From Candidatus Hydrogenedentes bacterium UBA2224 (GTDB lineage: Bacteria > Hydrogenedentota > Hydrogenedentia > Hydrogenedentales > SLHB01), in NCBI GenBank assembly GCA_002348185.1, contig DDYW01000006.1:3586-38150 (forward strand): DNA of 34,565 bases. Direction: 5' to 3'. Under the pieces are notes generated by a model. That model had not been told where the DNA came from. It searched no databases and worked only from the letters and a program-made list of their open reading frames with translations. Position numbers and translations under genes: made by a program. Position 1 is the stretch's first letter. The number at the start of each line of letters is the position of its first letter. Positions 15,687 to 23,415 of this stretch are shown here, one piece after another.

Positions 15687-17425
15687 ATTCCGGGAATACC
15701 GCTCTGGCATGGTCCTGCGCTTCGTGCGACAGAGAGACGGTTCGCGCGCTCGCCCGGGCACTGGAAATCCCTCCACTGGTAGCCCAGCTGCTCATCGTTC
15801 GCGGCGCGGAAACCCCCGAACTTGGCTACCAGTTTCTGAATCCATCCGCCGATCACCTCTGCGACCCCTTCGAGCTGAGCGGCGTCGATCATGCCGTGGA
15901 ACGCCTTCGTCTCGCCCGGGACCGCCGCGAGAAGGTGCTCGTTTTCGGCGACTACGACGTTGACGGCATCACCGGCACGGCCATTCTCTACAATGCCCTC
16001 CGGGAATATGGCATCCCGTCGTGCGCCTACGACATGCCCAACCGCCTCGAGGAAGGATATGGCATCAACCCCGAGCGCGTGTATCAGGCCCGCGACGAGA
16101 AGGTAAACCTCATCGTCACCGTGGATAACGGCGTTACCGCCCGGGAAGCCGCCGAAGCCGCGCGCGCCGCGGGCGTCGACCTCATCATCACCGATCACCA
16201 TGAACCGGAAGGGCAACTCCCCTGCGCCGGCATCATCATCGACCCGAAGCTCGATGGCGCCGGCCATCCCTGCCACGAGATCTGCGGCGCCGCCGTCGCC
16301 TTCAAACTGGCCACCGCCCTCACCGGAAAGACCAGCGACCTCGACCTCGTGGCGCTCGGCACGGTCGCCGATATCGTGCCGTTGCGCGGCGAAAACCGCG
16401 CCCTCGTCGCCCTCGGCCTGCGTGAGGCCCCCGCCAGGCTCCGGCCCGGCCTCATCAAACTTGCCCAGGTCGCCCGCGTCAATCTCGAAACCCTCACCGC
16501 GCGAAACGTCGCCTACCAGCTCGCTCCGCGCATCAATGCGGGCGGCCGCCTCGGCGACGGCATCGCGGGCATGGACCTCATCCTGGCCGACTCCCTCGAA
16601 ACGGCTGAGCCCATTGCGCGGGAACTCGACCGCGTCAATACCGAACGCCGCGATATCGAATCCGCGATTCTCGAAGACGCCCAGGCGGAACTCCGCGAAA
16701 CCTTCAACGCCCAGCAGCGAAGCATCGTGCTCGCACGCCGCGGATGGCACCAGGGCGTCATCGGCATCGTCGCGTCACGGCTCCAGCGCCATTTCTACCG
16801 CCCCGTGGCGCTCGTCGCCATCGACGGCGACGGCATGGGTCGCGGGTCCGTTCGCGGCATCCCCGAATTCGACGTCTCCTCGGCCTTGACCGCCTGCAGC
16901 GAATTCCTCGTCAAGTTTGGCGGCCACCGCGCCGCGGGCGGACTCACCATCGCCGAAGAACACCTCCAGGCCTTCCAGACCGCCTTCGAAAGCGAAGCCG
17001 CTCGGCAATTGGACGGCAACGAACTGCGCCGCGGCCTCCCCATCGACGCCCTCATTTCGTTCACCCAAATCGACGGCCAACTCCTCCGCTACATCGACCT
17101 GCTCGAACCCTACGGCCACGGGAATGCCGAACCCGTCTTCTGCACCTACGGCGCCGAAATCGTCCTCCAGTCCTGCCGGCTCCTGCGGGGCGGGCACCTC
17201 AGACTGGTGCTCCGCAGCGATGGGCGTCAATTCCCGGCCATCGCTTTCCAGATGGGCGATCTCTACGACACCCTGCGCCACGTCCCCCTCGTCGACGCAG
17301 CATTCACCCCCCAGCTCAATACCTACCGCAACGAGACCACCATCCAGCTCGTCCTCAAAGATATCCGGCCCGCCGGCGGCCCTTCCGGAGACGCGGACTC
17401 CCCGTTCGGACGAGAAGATTCTTGA
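15683..17425 (+). CDS. recJ: Single-stranded-DNA-specific exonuclease RecJ
   Basis: This 580-residue DHH-family 5'-3' exonuclease acts in recombination and mismatch repair. The metal-binding motifs are clear: DYDVDG (Asp90, 92, 94), TVDNG (Asp148), the DHH triad ITDHHEP (171-173), ALGTVADIVPL, and the DHHA1 motif FGGHRAAGGL. The C-terminal OB domain (about 455-570) is complete, so the length is normal. The start is a GTG at 15683 overlapping the cmk stop, with GGGAGG seven bases upstream. The last residues, from Ser-Pro-Phe-Gly-Arg onward, and the stop codon are supplied by the intergenic repeat beginning at 17400. The repeat has therefore probably replaced the original C-terminal tail without damaging the domain. 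Confidence 0.93.
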   Translation: MNSGNTALAWSCASCDRETVRALARALEIPPLVAQLLIVRGAETPELGYQFLNPSADHLCDPFELSGVDHAVERLRLARDRREKVLVFGDYDVDGITGTAILYNALREYGIPSCAYDMPNRLEEGYGINPERVYQARDEKVNLIVTVDNGVTAREAAEAARAAGVDLIITDHHEPEGQLPCAGIIIDPKLDGAGHPCHEICGAAVAFKLATALTGKTSDLDLVALGTVADIVPLRGENRALVALGLREAPARLRPGLIKLAQVARVNLETLTARNVAYQLAPRINAGGRLGDGIAGMDLILADSLETAEPIARELDRVNTERRDIESAILEDAQAELRETFNAQQRSIVLARRGWHQGVIGIVASRLQRHFYRPVALVAIDGDGMGRGSVRGIPEFDVSSALTACSEFLVKFGGHRAAGGLTIAEEHLQAFQTAFESEAARQLDGNELRRGLPIDALISFTQIDGQLLRYIDLLEPYGHGNAEPVFCTYGAEIVLQSCRLLRGGHLRLVLRSDGRQFPAIAFQMGDLYDTLRHVPLVDAAFTPQLNTYRNETTIQLVLKDIRPAGGPSGDADSPFGREDS

Positions 17426-17498
17426 GCGAGCAATCGGGGGCGGCGTGGTGGACCCTGTGGACCCTGTGGACTCTATGGACCCTATGGACGTGCCGCCC
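17400..17498 (+). repeat. Intergenic repeat type A, copy 1, with TGGAC nonamer array
   Basis: The element begins with CCCCGTTCGGACGAG inside the 3' end of recJ and runs through GGCGTGG into five TGGAC units spaced nine bases apart (17449-17489). An inverted copy lies at 23288-23390: the first 21 bases differ at one position, and the same number of TGGAC units and the same GTGCC/GCGCC tail are present. It is not a CRISPR array, because there are no unique spacers of spacer length. Confidence 0.8.
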
Positions 17499-17590
17499 TG
17501 AGGGACGACCCCGGGTTCAGGGGCTCCGCCCGTGGTTCAAATTCGACCCCTGCGGAGTTGGTAAGGGCCGGGGCGTCCATCCCGTCCACC
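17499..17590 (+). repeat. Intergenic repeat type B, copy 1: two hairpins plus GTCCA array
   Basis: This copy holds an imperfect hairpin at 17518-17534, then TCAAATTCGAC, a second hairpin at 17544-17560, and two GTCCA units nine bases apart (17575 and 17584). The same order is seen at 34463-34565. Bases differ between the copies while both stems are largely kept, so the fold rather than the sequence seems conserved. It abuts the type A copy directly, and its GTCCA units are the inverse of that copy's TGGAC units. Confidence 0.7.
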
Positions 17591-17683
17591 GCCACTCGTT
17601 CCTCCGGCCCCGGTCATACGTCGTCCTTACCCGGCGATTCGCGGGACTGATTTGTCCGGCCGAAACGTGCTAGGATCTGTCTC

Positions 17684-18583
17684 ATGTCGACGTGCATCGA
17701 AACTTCAGACTTGACCAAGTGTTACGGCCCCGTGGTCGCCGTCGGGGGCTTGTCTCTCCAGATCGAGACGGGCGAGGTCTTCGGCCTCCTCGGTCCGAAC
17801 GGCGCCGGCAAAAGCACTACCCTCTACATGCTGACCGGGCTCGTGCGCCCCACCAGCGGCGCGGTCACCATTTTCGGCAAGGACCTGCGCCGCGGGTTCC
17901 TCGAGATCGCCGCCCGCATGGGCGTCCTGGTCGAACGGCCCTCGTTTTACGATCACCTGACCGCCCGGGCCAACCTGTTGCTCCTCGCCCGGCTGGCCAA
18001 TCGCCGCGTCGCCGTCGACCGCGCCCTCGACCGGGTCGGGCTGCTCTGGGCGGCCCATCAGAAGGTCCACACCTTCTCCCACGGCATGCGGCAACGGCTC
18101 GGTCTGGCCCAGGCCCTGCTGACCGAGCCCGAACTGCTCATCCTCGACGAGCCCACCAACGGGCTCGACGCCGAGTCCACCCGCGACACCATCAAGCTCC
18201 TCCGGCTCCTTGCGGAACAGGCCAAGGTGACCATCATCGTGTCCAGCAATCTGCTCCACGAAGTCGAGATCCTCTGCGACCGCGTCGCCATCATGAACCG
18301 CGGCCGCCTTCTGGCGTGTGAACGCACCGAAAGACTCTTATCCTACGACCCCAAACAGGTTGAAATCCTCGTCGACGCTCCCGAAACCGCCGCCAAACGT
18401 CTCATGGAGCAGCCGTGGGTCACTGCGGTGGACATCGCGTACGGCCGCGTGAACGTCAAACTCGGCGAGGCGTCCGTCCATCACCTCACGTCGTTCCTGA
18501 TAAGCTCCGGGTTCATCGTGTCGGGGATTGTGCCCCAGCGAAGATCCCTCCAGGATTTTTTCCTGAAAGTGCTCAAACGATGA
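17684..18583 (+). CDS. ABC transporter ATP-binding protein (ABC-2 type), switch His replaced
   Basis: This 299-residue ATPase of the drug/antibiotic-export type has Walker A GPNGAGKST (37-45), an ABC signature reading FSHGMRQRLG (131-140, where FSHGM replaces LSGGQ) and Walker B LLILDEP (151-157) with the D-loop GLD. The H-loop, normally S-S-H, reads Ser187-Ser188-Asn189, so the usual switch histidine is missing. A C-terminal ~80-residue domain follows. It energises the membrane permease encoded immediately downstream (ATGA overlap at 18580-18583), and two FG-GAP proteins complete the operon. The ATG at 17684 is 94 bases beyond the composite repeat; a poor -10-like TAGGAT lies about 13 bases upstream of it. 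Substrate unknown. Confidence 0.88.
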   Translation: MSTCIETSDLTKCYGPVVAVGGLSLQIETGEVFGLLGPNGAGKSTTLYMLTGLVRPTSGAVTIFGKDLRRGFLEIAARMGVLVERPSFYDHLTARANLLLLARLANRRVAVDRALDRVGLLWAAHQKVHTFSHGMRQRLGLAQALLTEPELLILDEPTNGLDAESTRDTIKLLRLLAEQAKVTIIVSSNLLHEVEILCDRVAIMNRGRLLACERTERLLSYDPKQVEILVDAPETAAKRLMEQPWVTAVDIAYGRVNVKLGEASVHHLTSFLISSGFIVSGIVPQRRSLQDFFLKVLKR

Positions 18584-19374
18584 TGCGCAGGATCATAAAC
18601 GCCTATTTTGTGGAAGTGCATAAGGCCGTCCGCATGCGGGCAACCTACGCCGGTCCCCTGCTCGTTCTGCTGGCCGTGCTCGCGGCCATGCTGCAAAGCC
18701 CCCTCGAACGCGACGGGCTCAGCGACTACCGGTTCGTATACGATGCGACCACCATCGCGCTCGACGTGCTGGGGCTCTTCCTGATCGTCATCTTCTGCTC
18801 CGGGCTCATCGCATCGGAGCTCGGTCGCGGCACCATCCGGACCGTGCTCGTCCGGCCCCTGCGCCGCGTCGAATTCCTGATCGCCAAACTGCTTCTCGGG
18901 GCAACGTTCGCCGCGACCCTCCTGGTGCTCACCGGGGCCGCCAGTTGGACACTTGCCGCGCTCCTCGGCGAAGTGCACGGCGTCGAATACGGCGGCGAGA
19001 CCCTGTATACAAGCGCCGGCATGGCCGGCGCGTATGCCGCCGCGGCCGCGTTCAGCCTGTTCCCGCTGCTCGCCCTGGTGGCCTTCGCGCTCCTGATGTC
19101 CACGCTTACCCGGAGCACGGCGGCGGCGATCGGATGGTCCATCGGGGTCTGGCTGCTGCTCGACATGGTCAAGAACCCGCTCGGCATCCAGCCCTTCGTG
19201 TTCACCACCTATCTCGAACCCTGGCAGGTCTTCGCCCAGCGGTGTGACGGTTTCCCCGAGATGGGATGGATGCCCGGCAACCCCGTCTATCTCGTGGGCG
19301 TGTCCGTGGGGTGGCTGGTCCTGCTGGTCGCCCTGGCCGCAGGCGTCCTCCAGCGGCGGAGCCTCCACGCATGA
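18580..19374 (+). CDS. ABC-2 type transporter permease
   Basis: This 264-residue membrane protein has about six transmembrane segments: one near the N-terminus after MMRRIINAYFVEVHKAVRMR, then hydrophobic stretches around 60-80, 105-130, 145-175, 180-200 and 235-258. The layout and the cytoplasmic LIASELGRGTIRTVLVRPLRR segment, ahead of the third helix, are characteristic of ABC-2 permeases (NatB/BcrB type). It pairs with the ATPase encoded just upstream; its ATG overlaps that stop by four bases, and its own stop overlaps the next ATG by four bases. It would export, or remodel the membrane for, an unknown substrate. An in-frame ATG three bases further in is equally possible as start. Confidence 0.85.
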   Translation: MMRRIINAYFVEVHKAVRMRATYAGPLLVLLAVLAAMLQSPLERDGLSDYRFVYDATTIALDVLGLFLIVIFCSGLIASELGRGTIRTVLVRPLRRVEFLIAKLLLGATFAATLLVLTGAASWTLAALLGEVHGVEYGGETLYTSAGMAGAYAAAAAFSLFPLLALVAFALLMSTLTRSTAAAIGWSIGVWLLLDMVKNPLGIQPFVFTTYLEPWQVFAQRCDGFPEMGWMPGNPVYLVGVSVGWLVLLVALAAGVLQRRSLHA

Positions 19375-20870
19375 TTCCGGCGCTCGCATGGCTCGTCTGC
19401 GGCGCCCTGGTCTTCGTCGAACAGGACATGCCTGGCGTGCGGGTCGGACGCGCCGAACCCCTCTCGGGAGAGCGGTGGCGCAATTTCCGTCAGGCCGATT
19501 TTGACGGCGACGGCAAGACCGACCTGCTGCTGCCCGATGGCGTCGCCTTCCAGCGCGGCGACGCCTTCCGGTCCGAGGACCGGCAGCCCCTGCCCCCCGT
19601 CAGCGGGTTCCCCGCCTGCGACCTGTGGGACACCACACTCTACCTGCGGCTGCCGTCCGGTCTCGCCTGTTTTCAATGGAGCCCCGGCGGCTGGCAGACC
19701 CTCCTCGAACAGCCTCTCCCCTGGCCCGACGGCGAATCCGCACTCCAGGAACCGGACGCGTCGCAAGCCGGCAGCCCGCCAGCGGTCCGCTTCGAGCGGT
19801 TCCTTCACGATTTTGATCAGGACGGCCGCCCCGAGATCGTGGTCACCACCAGTGCGGGACTCCACGTGTTTACGGACTCCAACGGCCGCTACGCCCCGGC
19901 GGGAGTGCTTGAGGTCCTCCCGCCTCTCCGGCTCCTGCCCGTCAACCCCGCTCCCGTGTGGCCCCCGGACAAGCGCCGGATCCCCGCGCCCGAATCGCAG
20001 TTGTCGTGCCGCCTCTTCATCTCACAAAACCGGGTATCCGTCCTCGAATCGGATCTGGTCCCCGAAAACCGCGCGCAGCACCGTATCCGGCGCTTCGAGA
20101 TTGCCGCGAATCCCGAGGGACACCTTGAAGCCAACCCGCTCGACATCTACGAAACGTCCATCCTCCCCGGCGCGTTGCGCCCCTGCCGTCTCAATTCCGA
20201 CGATGCCATCGATTTCGGGGGCGGGCAGTGGCAGTTCACGCCCGGAGGGCTCCTGCATGCGCCCATCTACGAAACCTATGTATCCACCGACGGCGGCAGG
20301 ACCGTCCAATCCGTCCGAAGCATCGCCTATCGCCCCAACTGCTCCTTTGTCGATTTCAATGGCGATGCGCGCCTCGACCTGATCGCCGAATCGTCGGGCC
20401 TCTTCGAGGGCGGCGTGCGCGAGACGGTGAACCGCCTCATGACCGCTCGCACGCTCAAACACGACATCCAGGTCCATCTTCAGGACGCAAACGGCGCGTT
20501 TCCCGTGACGCCCACGGCCCGCGGCTCGTTTACCCTCAATCTCGAGAACGTGCCCGCGCGTTCGGGCGAACGCTTCCGTCGGTACCAGGCCTCCGAATTG
20601 ACCGATGTCACCGGAGACTTCGACGGGGACGGCATACACGACGCCGTGATCCATGCCGATCCCCGCGGGATCAAGGTCTTTCGCGGCTCGGAGAACGGTT
20701 TCAGCTCGCGACCCATCATGGCCGCGGAGACCCAGCCCCACTGGCGGTTCGCCGTCGACGACATCGACGGCGATGGACGCAGCGACATCGTCTTTCGCTG
20801 GATGGACCCCGCCAGCGCCGACGGCTACGAGCAGTGCCGCGTGTTCTTGACCCGGGAGAAAGCCCCATGA
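19371..20870 (+). CDS. Secreted FG-GAP/VCBS-repeat protein 1
   Basis: This 499-residue protein has a short hydrophobic N-terminus (MIPALAWLVCGALVFVEQ) that could be a signal peptide or anchor, although it lacks the usual basic start. Five calcium-loop motifs of the D-x-D/N-x-D-G-x-x-D type are spread along the protein: DFDGDGKTD (43-51), DFDQDGRPE (147-155), DFNGDARLD, DFDGDGIHD and DIDGDGRSD. They imply an FG-GAP/VCBS beta-propeller, probably seven-bladed, of integrin-alpha type. Such domains bind calcium and mediate extracellular binding; no enzymatic motif is visible. Both ends overlap their neighbours by four bases (ATGA). The fixed coupling to an ABC-2 transporter is the notable point. 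The function is unknown. Confidence 0.75.
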   Translation: MIPALAWLVCGALVFVEQDMPGVRVGRAEPLSGERWRNFRQADFDGDGKTDLLLPDGVAFQRGDAFRSEDRQPLPPVSGFPACDLWDTTLYLRLPSGLACFQWSPGGWQTLLEQPLPWPDGESALQEPDASQAGSPPAVRFERFLHDFDQDGRPEIVVTTSAGLHVFTDSNGRYAPAGVLEVLPPLRLLPVNPAPVWPPDKRRIPAPESQLSCRLFISQNRVSVLESDLVPENRAQHRIRRFEIAANPEGHLEANPLDIYETSILPGALRPCRLNSDDAIDFGGGQWQFTPGGLLHAPIYETYVSTDGGRTVQSVRSIAYRPNCSFVDFNGDARLDLIAESSGLFEGGVRETVNRLMTARTLKHDIQVHLQDANGAFPVTPTARGSFTLNLENVPARSGERFRRYQASELTDVTGDFDGDGIHDAVIHADPRGIKVFRGSENGFSSRPIMAAETQPHWRFAVDDIDGDGRSDIVFRWMDPASADGYEQCRVFLTREKAP

Positions 20871-22261
20871 GCCCCCTCCTGACAGCCGCCCTGCTTGCGC
20901 TGAGCGCCGGTGTGTTTGACGTCGTCCCCATCCCACTCGGCTCGCCGGAGGCCCAGTCGTTTGCCGTCGCCATCGACAACGACGCCACCCTCGAAATGGC
21001 CGTCCTCGACCAGCACACCCTGAATATCCACTCCATCGATACCGGAACCCTGCGCTTCTCCATAACCCTCCCGGAAGGCGTCTCCGCCTTTGATATCTTC
21101 GACGCGGACGATGACGGGCTCGCGGAGATCCTGGCCGTGCAAGCGCCGCGAATTCTGCTTATCGAGCTGGAGGACGGGGCCGTTCCGCGCGAACTGTTCC
21201 GCGACGACGAACTTCTCGAACACGCGGGGGCGTTTCCTGTGCCCCATATCCTCGCCACGCAACGCGACGGCGCCTGGCTGCTCGCCATCCCCTGCCGGAC
21301 CGCCCTTAAACTCTGGACGCTCGACGGCACACTGGTCGATACCCATTCCCTCGCGGGTTCGGGACAGAATCCCGCGCCGTTCGAACGGCCGTTCATGGCA
21401 CGGACCGTCTATCCGAATCTCGTCGCGCCCCCCGGCGCCATCGAACTGCACATCGACCAGGTCGTGGTCCATGACGCCGCGCCCGTCACCTCTTCGCCCG
21501 AGGATGGCCGCGAAGCCATGCGCCCGCCGGGAAGTCTCCTTCAGCTTCAGGATGCGGAGGACGACGCGTTTCACCGTTGGCCGTGGTTCTCGCTCGTCAG
21601 CCCCGAAAAAGGCCCGCAACGCGTGTTCTACGCGCTCTGCGGCGCCGAATACCAGGACACGCTGATTCGCGTCCAGCAGGCCGGTACAGGCAGCGGCCCC
21701 GACGGCGGGGACGTCCGGGTCAGCCCCGCCCGGCGGTACCGGGGATGCCTCGTGCCTCCGTGGCAGACCCTGCCCGATTTCAACGGGGACGGGTACACCG
21801 ACATCCTGGTATGGCTCTCCCCCCAGCCCGGGAGATCCATCGACGCCTTGACTCGGGCGGTGACCGCGCGTTCCTGGCCGTTGCAGCTCCTCGTGCACTG
21901 CTTCGATCCCGCAAAAAACCGCTACGATCCCCGCAACGCCGGCGTCATCGACACCCGGGTGCCCATCGCCTGGTTCGTGCGCCCCGAGCAGGGCATGCCG
22001 CTCAATCTGTCCCTGATGGGCGATTTCAACGGCGACGGCCGCACCGATCTTGCCTTTGCCACCGCTCCTGACAGGTTCTGCGCGTGGACCTACACCAACG
22101 GATTCCCCCACAAACCGTCGTTCGAACACACGTTTCCCGAGAACCTCCTTCAAATCGAATCGCCAGGGGATATCGACGGTACCGGCCGCACCGCCGCCGT
22201 CCTGCGCAGCTCCCGCGCCCTCTACCTGCTCCGGCCCACGCCGACCCGAAGCCGCGAGTAG
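20867..22261 (+). CDS. Secreted FG-GAP/VCBS-repeat protein 2
   Basis: This 464-residue protein begins MSPLLTAALLALSAG, a plausible Sec signal with cleavage near the Ser-Ala-Gly, again with a weak positive N-region. Calcium-loop motifs recur: DADDDGLAE (near 85), DFNGDGYTD (near 305), DFNGDGRTD (near 385) and a degenerate DIDGTGRTA (near 435). It is therefore probably a second beta-propeller, related in style to the preceding protein but not a close duplicate. Its ATG overlaps the previous stop by four bases, so it is the fourth gene of the coupled operon. The two propellers may form a pair outside the cytoplasmic membrane that works with the ABC transporter. That is inference; no named function is known to me. 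Confidence 0.72.
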   Translation: MSPLLTAALLALSAGVFDVVPIPLGSPEAQSFAVAIDNDATLEMAVLDQHTLNIHSIDTGTLRFSITLPEGVSAFDIFDADDDGLAEILAVQAPRILLIELEDGAVPRELFRDDELLEHAGAFPVPHILATQRDGAWLLAIPCRTALKLWTLDGTLVDTHSLAGSGQNPAPFERPFMARTVYPNLVAPPGAIELHIDQVVVHDAAPVTSSPEDGREAMRPPGSLLQLQDAEDDAFHRWPWFSLVSPEKGPQRVFYALCGAEYQDTLIRVQQAGTGSGPDGGDVRVSPARRYRGCLVPPWQTLPDFNGDGYTDILVWLSPQPGRSIDALTRAVTARSWPLQLLVHCFDPAKNRYDPRNAGVIDTRVPIAWFVRPEQGMPLNLSLMGDFNGDGRTDLAFATAPDRFCAWTYTNGFPHKPSFEHTFPENLLQIESPGDIDGTGRTAAVLRSSRALYLLRPTPTRSRE

Positions 22262-22276
22262 TGAAGTACGCGCCCG

Positions 22277-22291
22277 CCGCCCGCCGGGCGG
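22277..22291. terminator. Possible bidirectional terminator hairpin
   Basis: CCGCCC, loop GCC, GGGCGG forms a six-pair stem between the convergent ends of the FG-GAP operon (22261) and the helical membrane protein (22309). The T-content that follows is poor, so termination efficiency is uncertain. Confidence 0.35.
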
Positions 22292-22308
22292 ATTCCGCGC
22301 GTTCGTTC

Positions 22309-23199
22309 TCATTCCCCCGCCACGGCGCGAAAGCGCGGCAGTTGCCGTGCGGCTTCTTCCGCCACCGCGTCGGCCTCGTCCCGCCGGCCTGACTCGCGCA
22401 GCAGGTGCACCAGGCTCAACGTCGCCTGCCGGTACACATCCCCAGCCTGGGGTCCGGCCACATCCCCCGCCGCGACGGCCAGACGCATGACGTTGCGATA
22501 CGCCGGCACGGCAGCGGCTGCGTCGCCCGCATCGCGCGTCATCGTGGCGCCGAGAAGCGCGGCGCGGAGCTTGCCCGCGGAAACCGGGCCGTCCTCTGAC
22601 GCAAACGCCTGCGCGAGTTCCCTGGCCCGTTCGACATCGCCCGACCGCCGCGCCACCTCCATTTCCGCGTACCGCGCCTCATCGCGCTCCTCCGCGGTGG
22701 ACGCGCACGCTACCGCCTGGGAAACCGCCAGACGGGCCCCCTCAAAATCCGGGGGGTCTACGCGAAGATACAGTTCGGCCTTCGCCGCATACAGCTCCGA
22801 CGCCCTCCCCAGATTCTCCAGAGAACGGAGCAGTGCTTCGATGCGGTCCACGCCGGTCCAGGGATCGAACGCGTGCCGGGCTTCCTGGAGAGCCCGGTCG
22901 ACCGGACTCAGCTCCGCGGCCGGCTCCGGCGCGCCCTGCGCCGGGTCATCGGTGGCTGGGCGGGGGTTCAAGGAATCGGGCGTATCGGCCGCCGGAGCGT
23001 CCGGACCGGCCGTCACTGCGGCTTCCTGGGCGGTTTCCGTCACGAAGGGCCGCGCGGACTCCAGCTGCTTCCCCGGAGCGGCGCGGAACGGCACCTGCTG
23101 AATGCTCGGAAGCCCGGTGCCGGAAATTATGATAACCGCCACGCCAATCAGAATGCCCGCGCTGATTACCGCCAGGGCCACTCTTTGCGACTTGTCCAT
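22309..23199 (-). CDS. Membrane-anchored helical-repeat (TPR-like) protein
   Basis: This 296-residue protein begins with MDKSQR and a single N-terminal transmembrane helix (about 7-27). A disordered Ala/Pro/Glu-rich linker follows (about 35-98). From about 100 the rest is helical with a TPR-like rhythm: repeated A-x-x-L and Y-x-x-A positions such as ASELYAAKAELYLRV, GARLAVSQAVACAS and AAVPAYRNVMRLAVAAGD. Such proteins usually act as periplasmic or cytoplasmic scaffolds. It is the last gene of a leftward run (glyA, mdh, BON protein, this gene), but a 216-base gap with the type A repeat separates it from the BON gene, so co-transcription is uncertain. I cannot name it; TPR-like is a pattern judgement. 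Confidence 0.65.
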   Translation of the reverse strand: MDKSQRVALAVISAGILIGVAVIIISGTGLPSIQQVPFRAAPGKQLESARPFVTETAQEAAVTAGPDAPAADTPDSLNPRPATDDPAQGAPEPAAELSPVDRALQEARHAFDPWTGVDRIEALLRSLENLGRASELYAAKAELYLRVDPPDFEGARLAVSQAVACASTAEERDEARYAEMEVARRSGDVERARELAQAFASEDGPVSAGKLRAALLGATMTRDAGDAAAAVPAYRNVMRLAVAAGDVAGPQAGDVYRQATLSLVHLLRESGRRDEADAVAEEAARQLPRFRAVAGE

Positions 23200-23287
23200 G
23201 GGGCTTCACGATAGCCCGTCATGCCCCTCAAGTAAAGAGCCCAAATCGCCGGGCAAGCACCGGCGGAATAAACGTCTTCACAATCGT

Positions 23288-23390
23288 TCAGGCAGGCGCG
23301 TCCATGGGGTCCATAACGTCCATAAGGTCCACTTGGTCCACCACGCCACCGCCGATGGTCTCCCTCGGAAATCTCCTCGTCCGAACGGGG
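23288..23390 (-). repeat. Intergenic repeat type A, copy 2, with TGGAC nonamer array
   Basis: This is the reverse-strand copy of the element at 17400-17498. It has CCCCGTTCGGACGAG, then GGCGTGG, then five TGGAC units at nine-base spacing and a GCGCC tail. It starts 25 bases downstream of the BON-domain gene stop, so both copies lie at or just past the 3' end of a gene and in the same orientation as that gene. Confidence 0.8.
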
Positions 23391-23415
23391 AACAGCCTCA
23401 CGGCGCGGTCGCCGG

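Noticed and set aside
17449..17489. TGGAC array as a CRISPR
   Set aside because: The period is nine bases with only four variable bases between units; there are no repeat-spacer lengths and no cas genes.
16744..17673. Open frame encoding repeated Trp-Thr-Leu through the nonamer array
   Set aside because: It is an alternate-frame reading of the recJ 3' half and the TGGAC array, with no ribosome site or domain.
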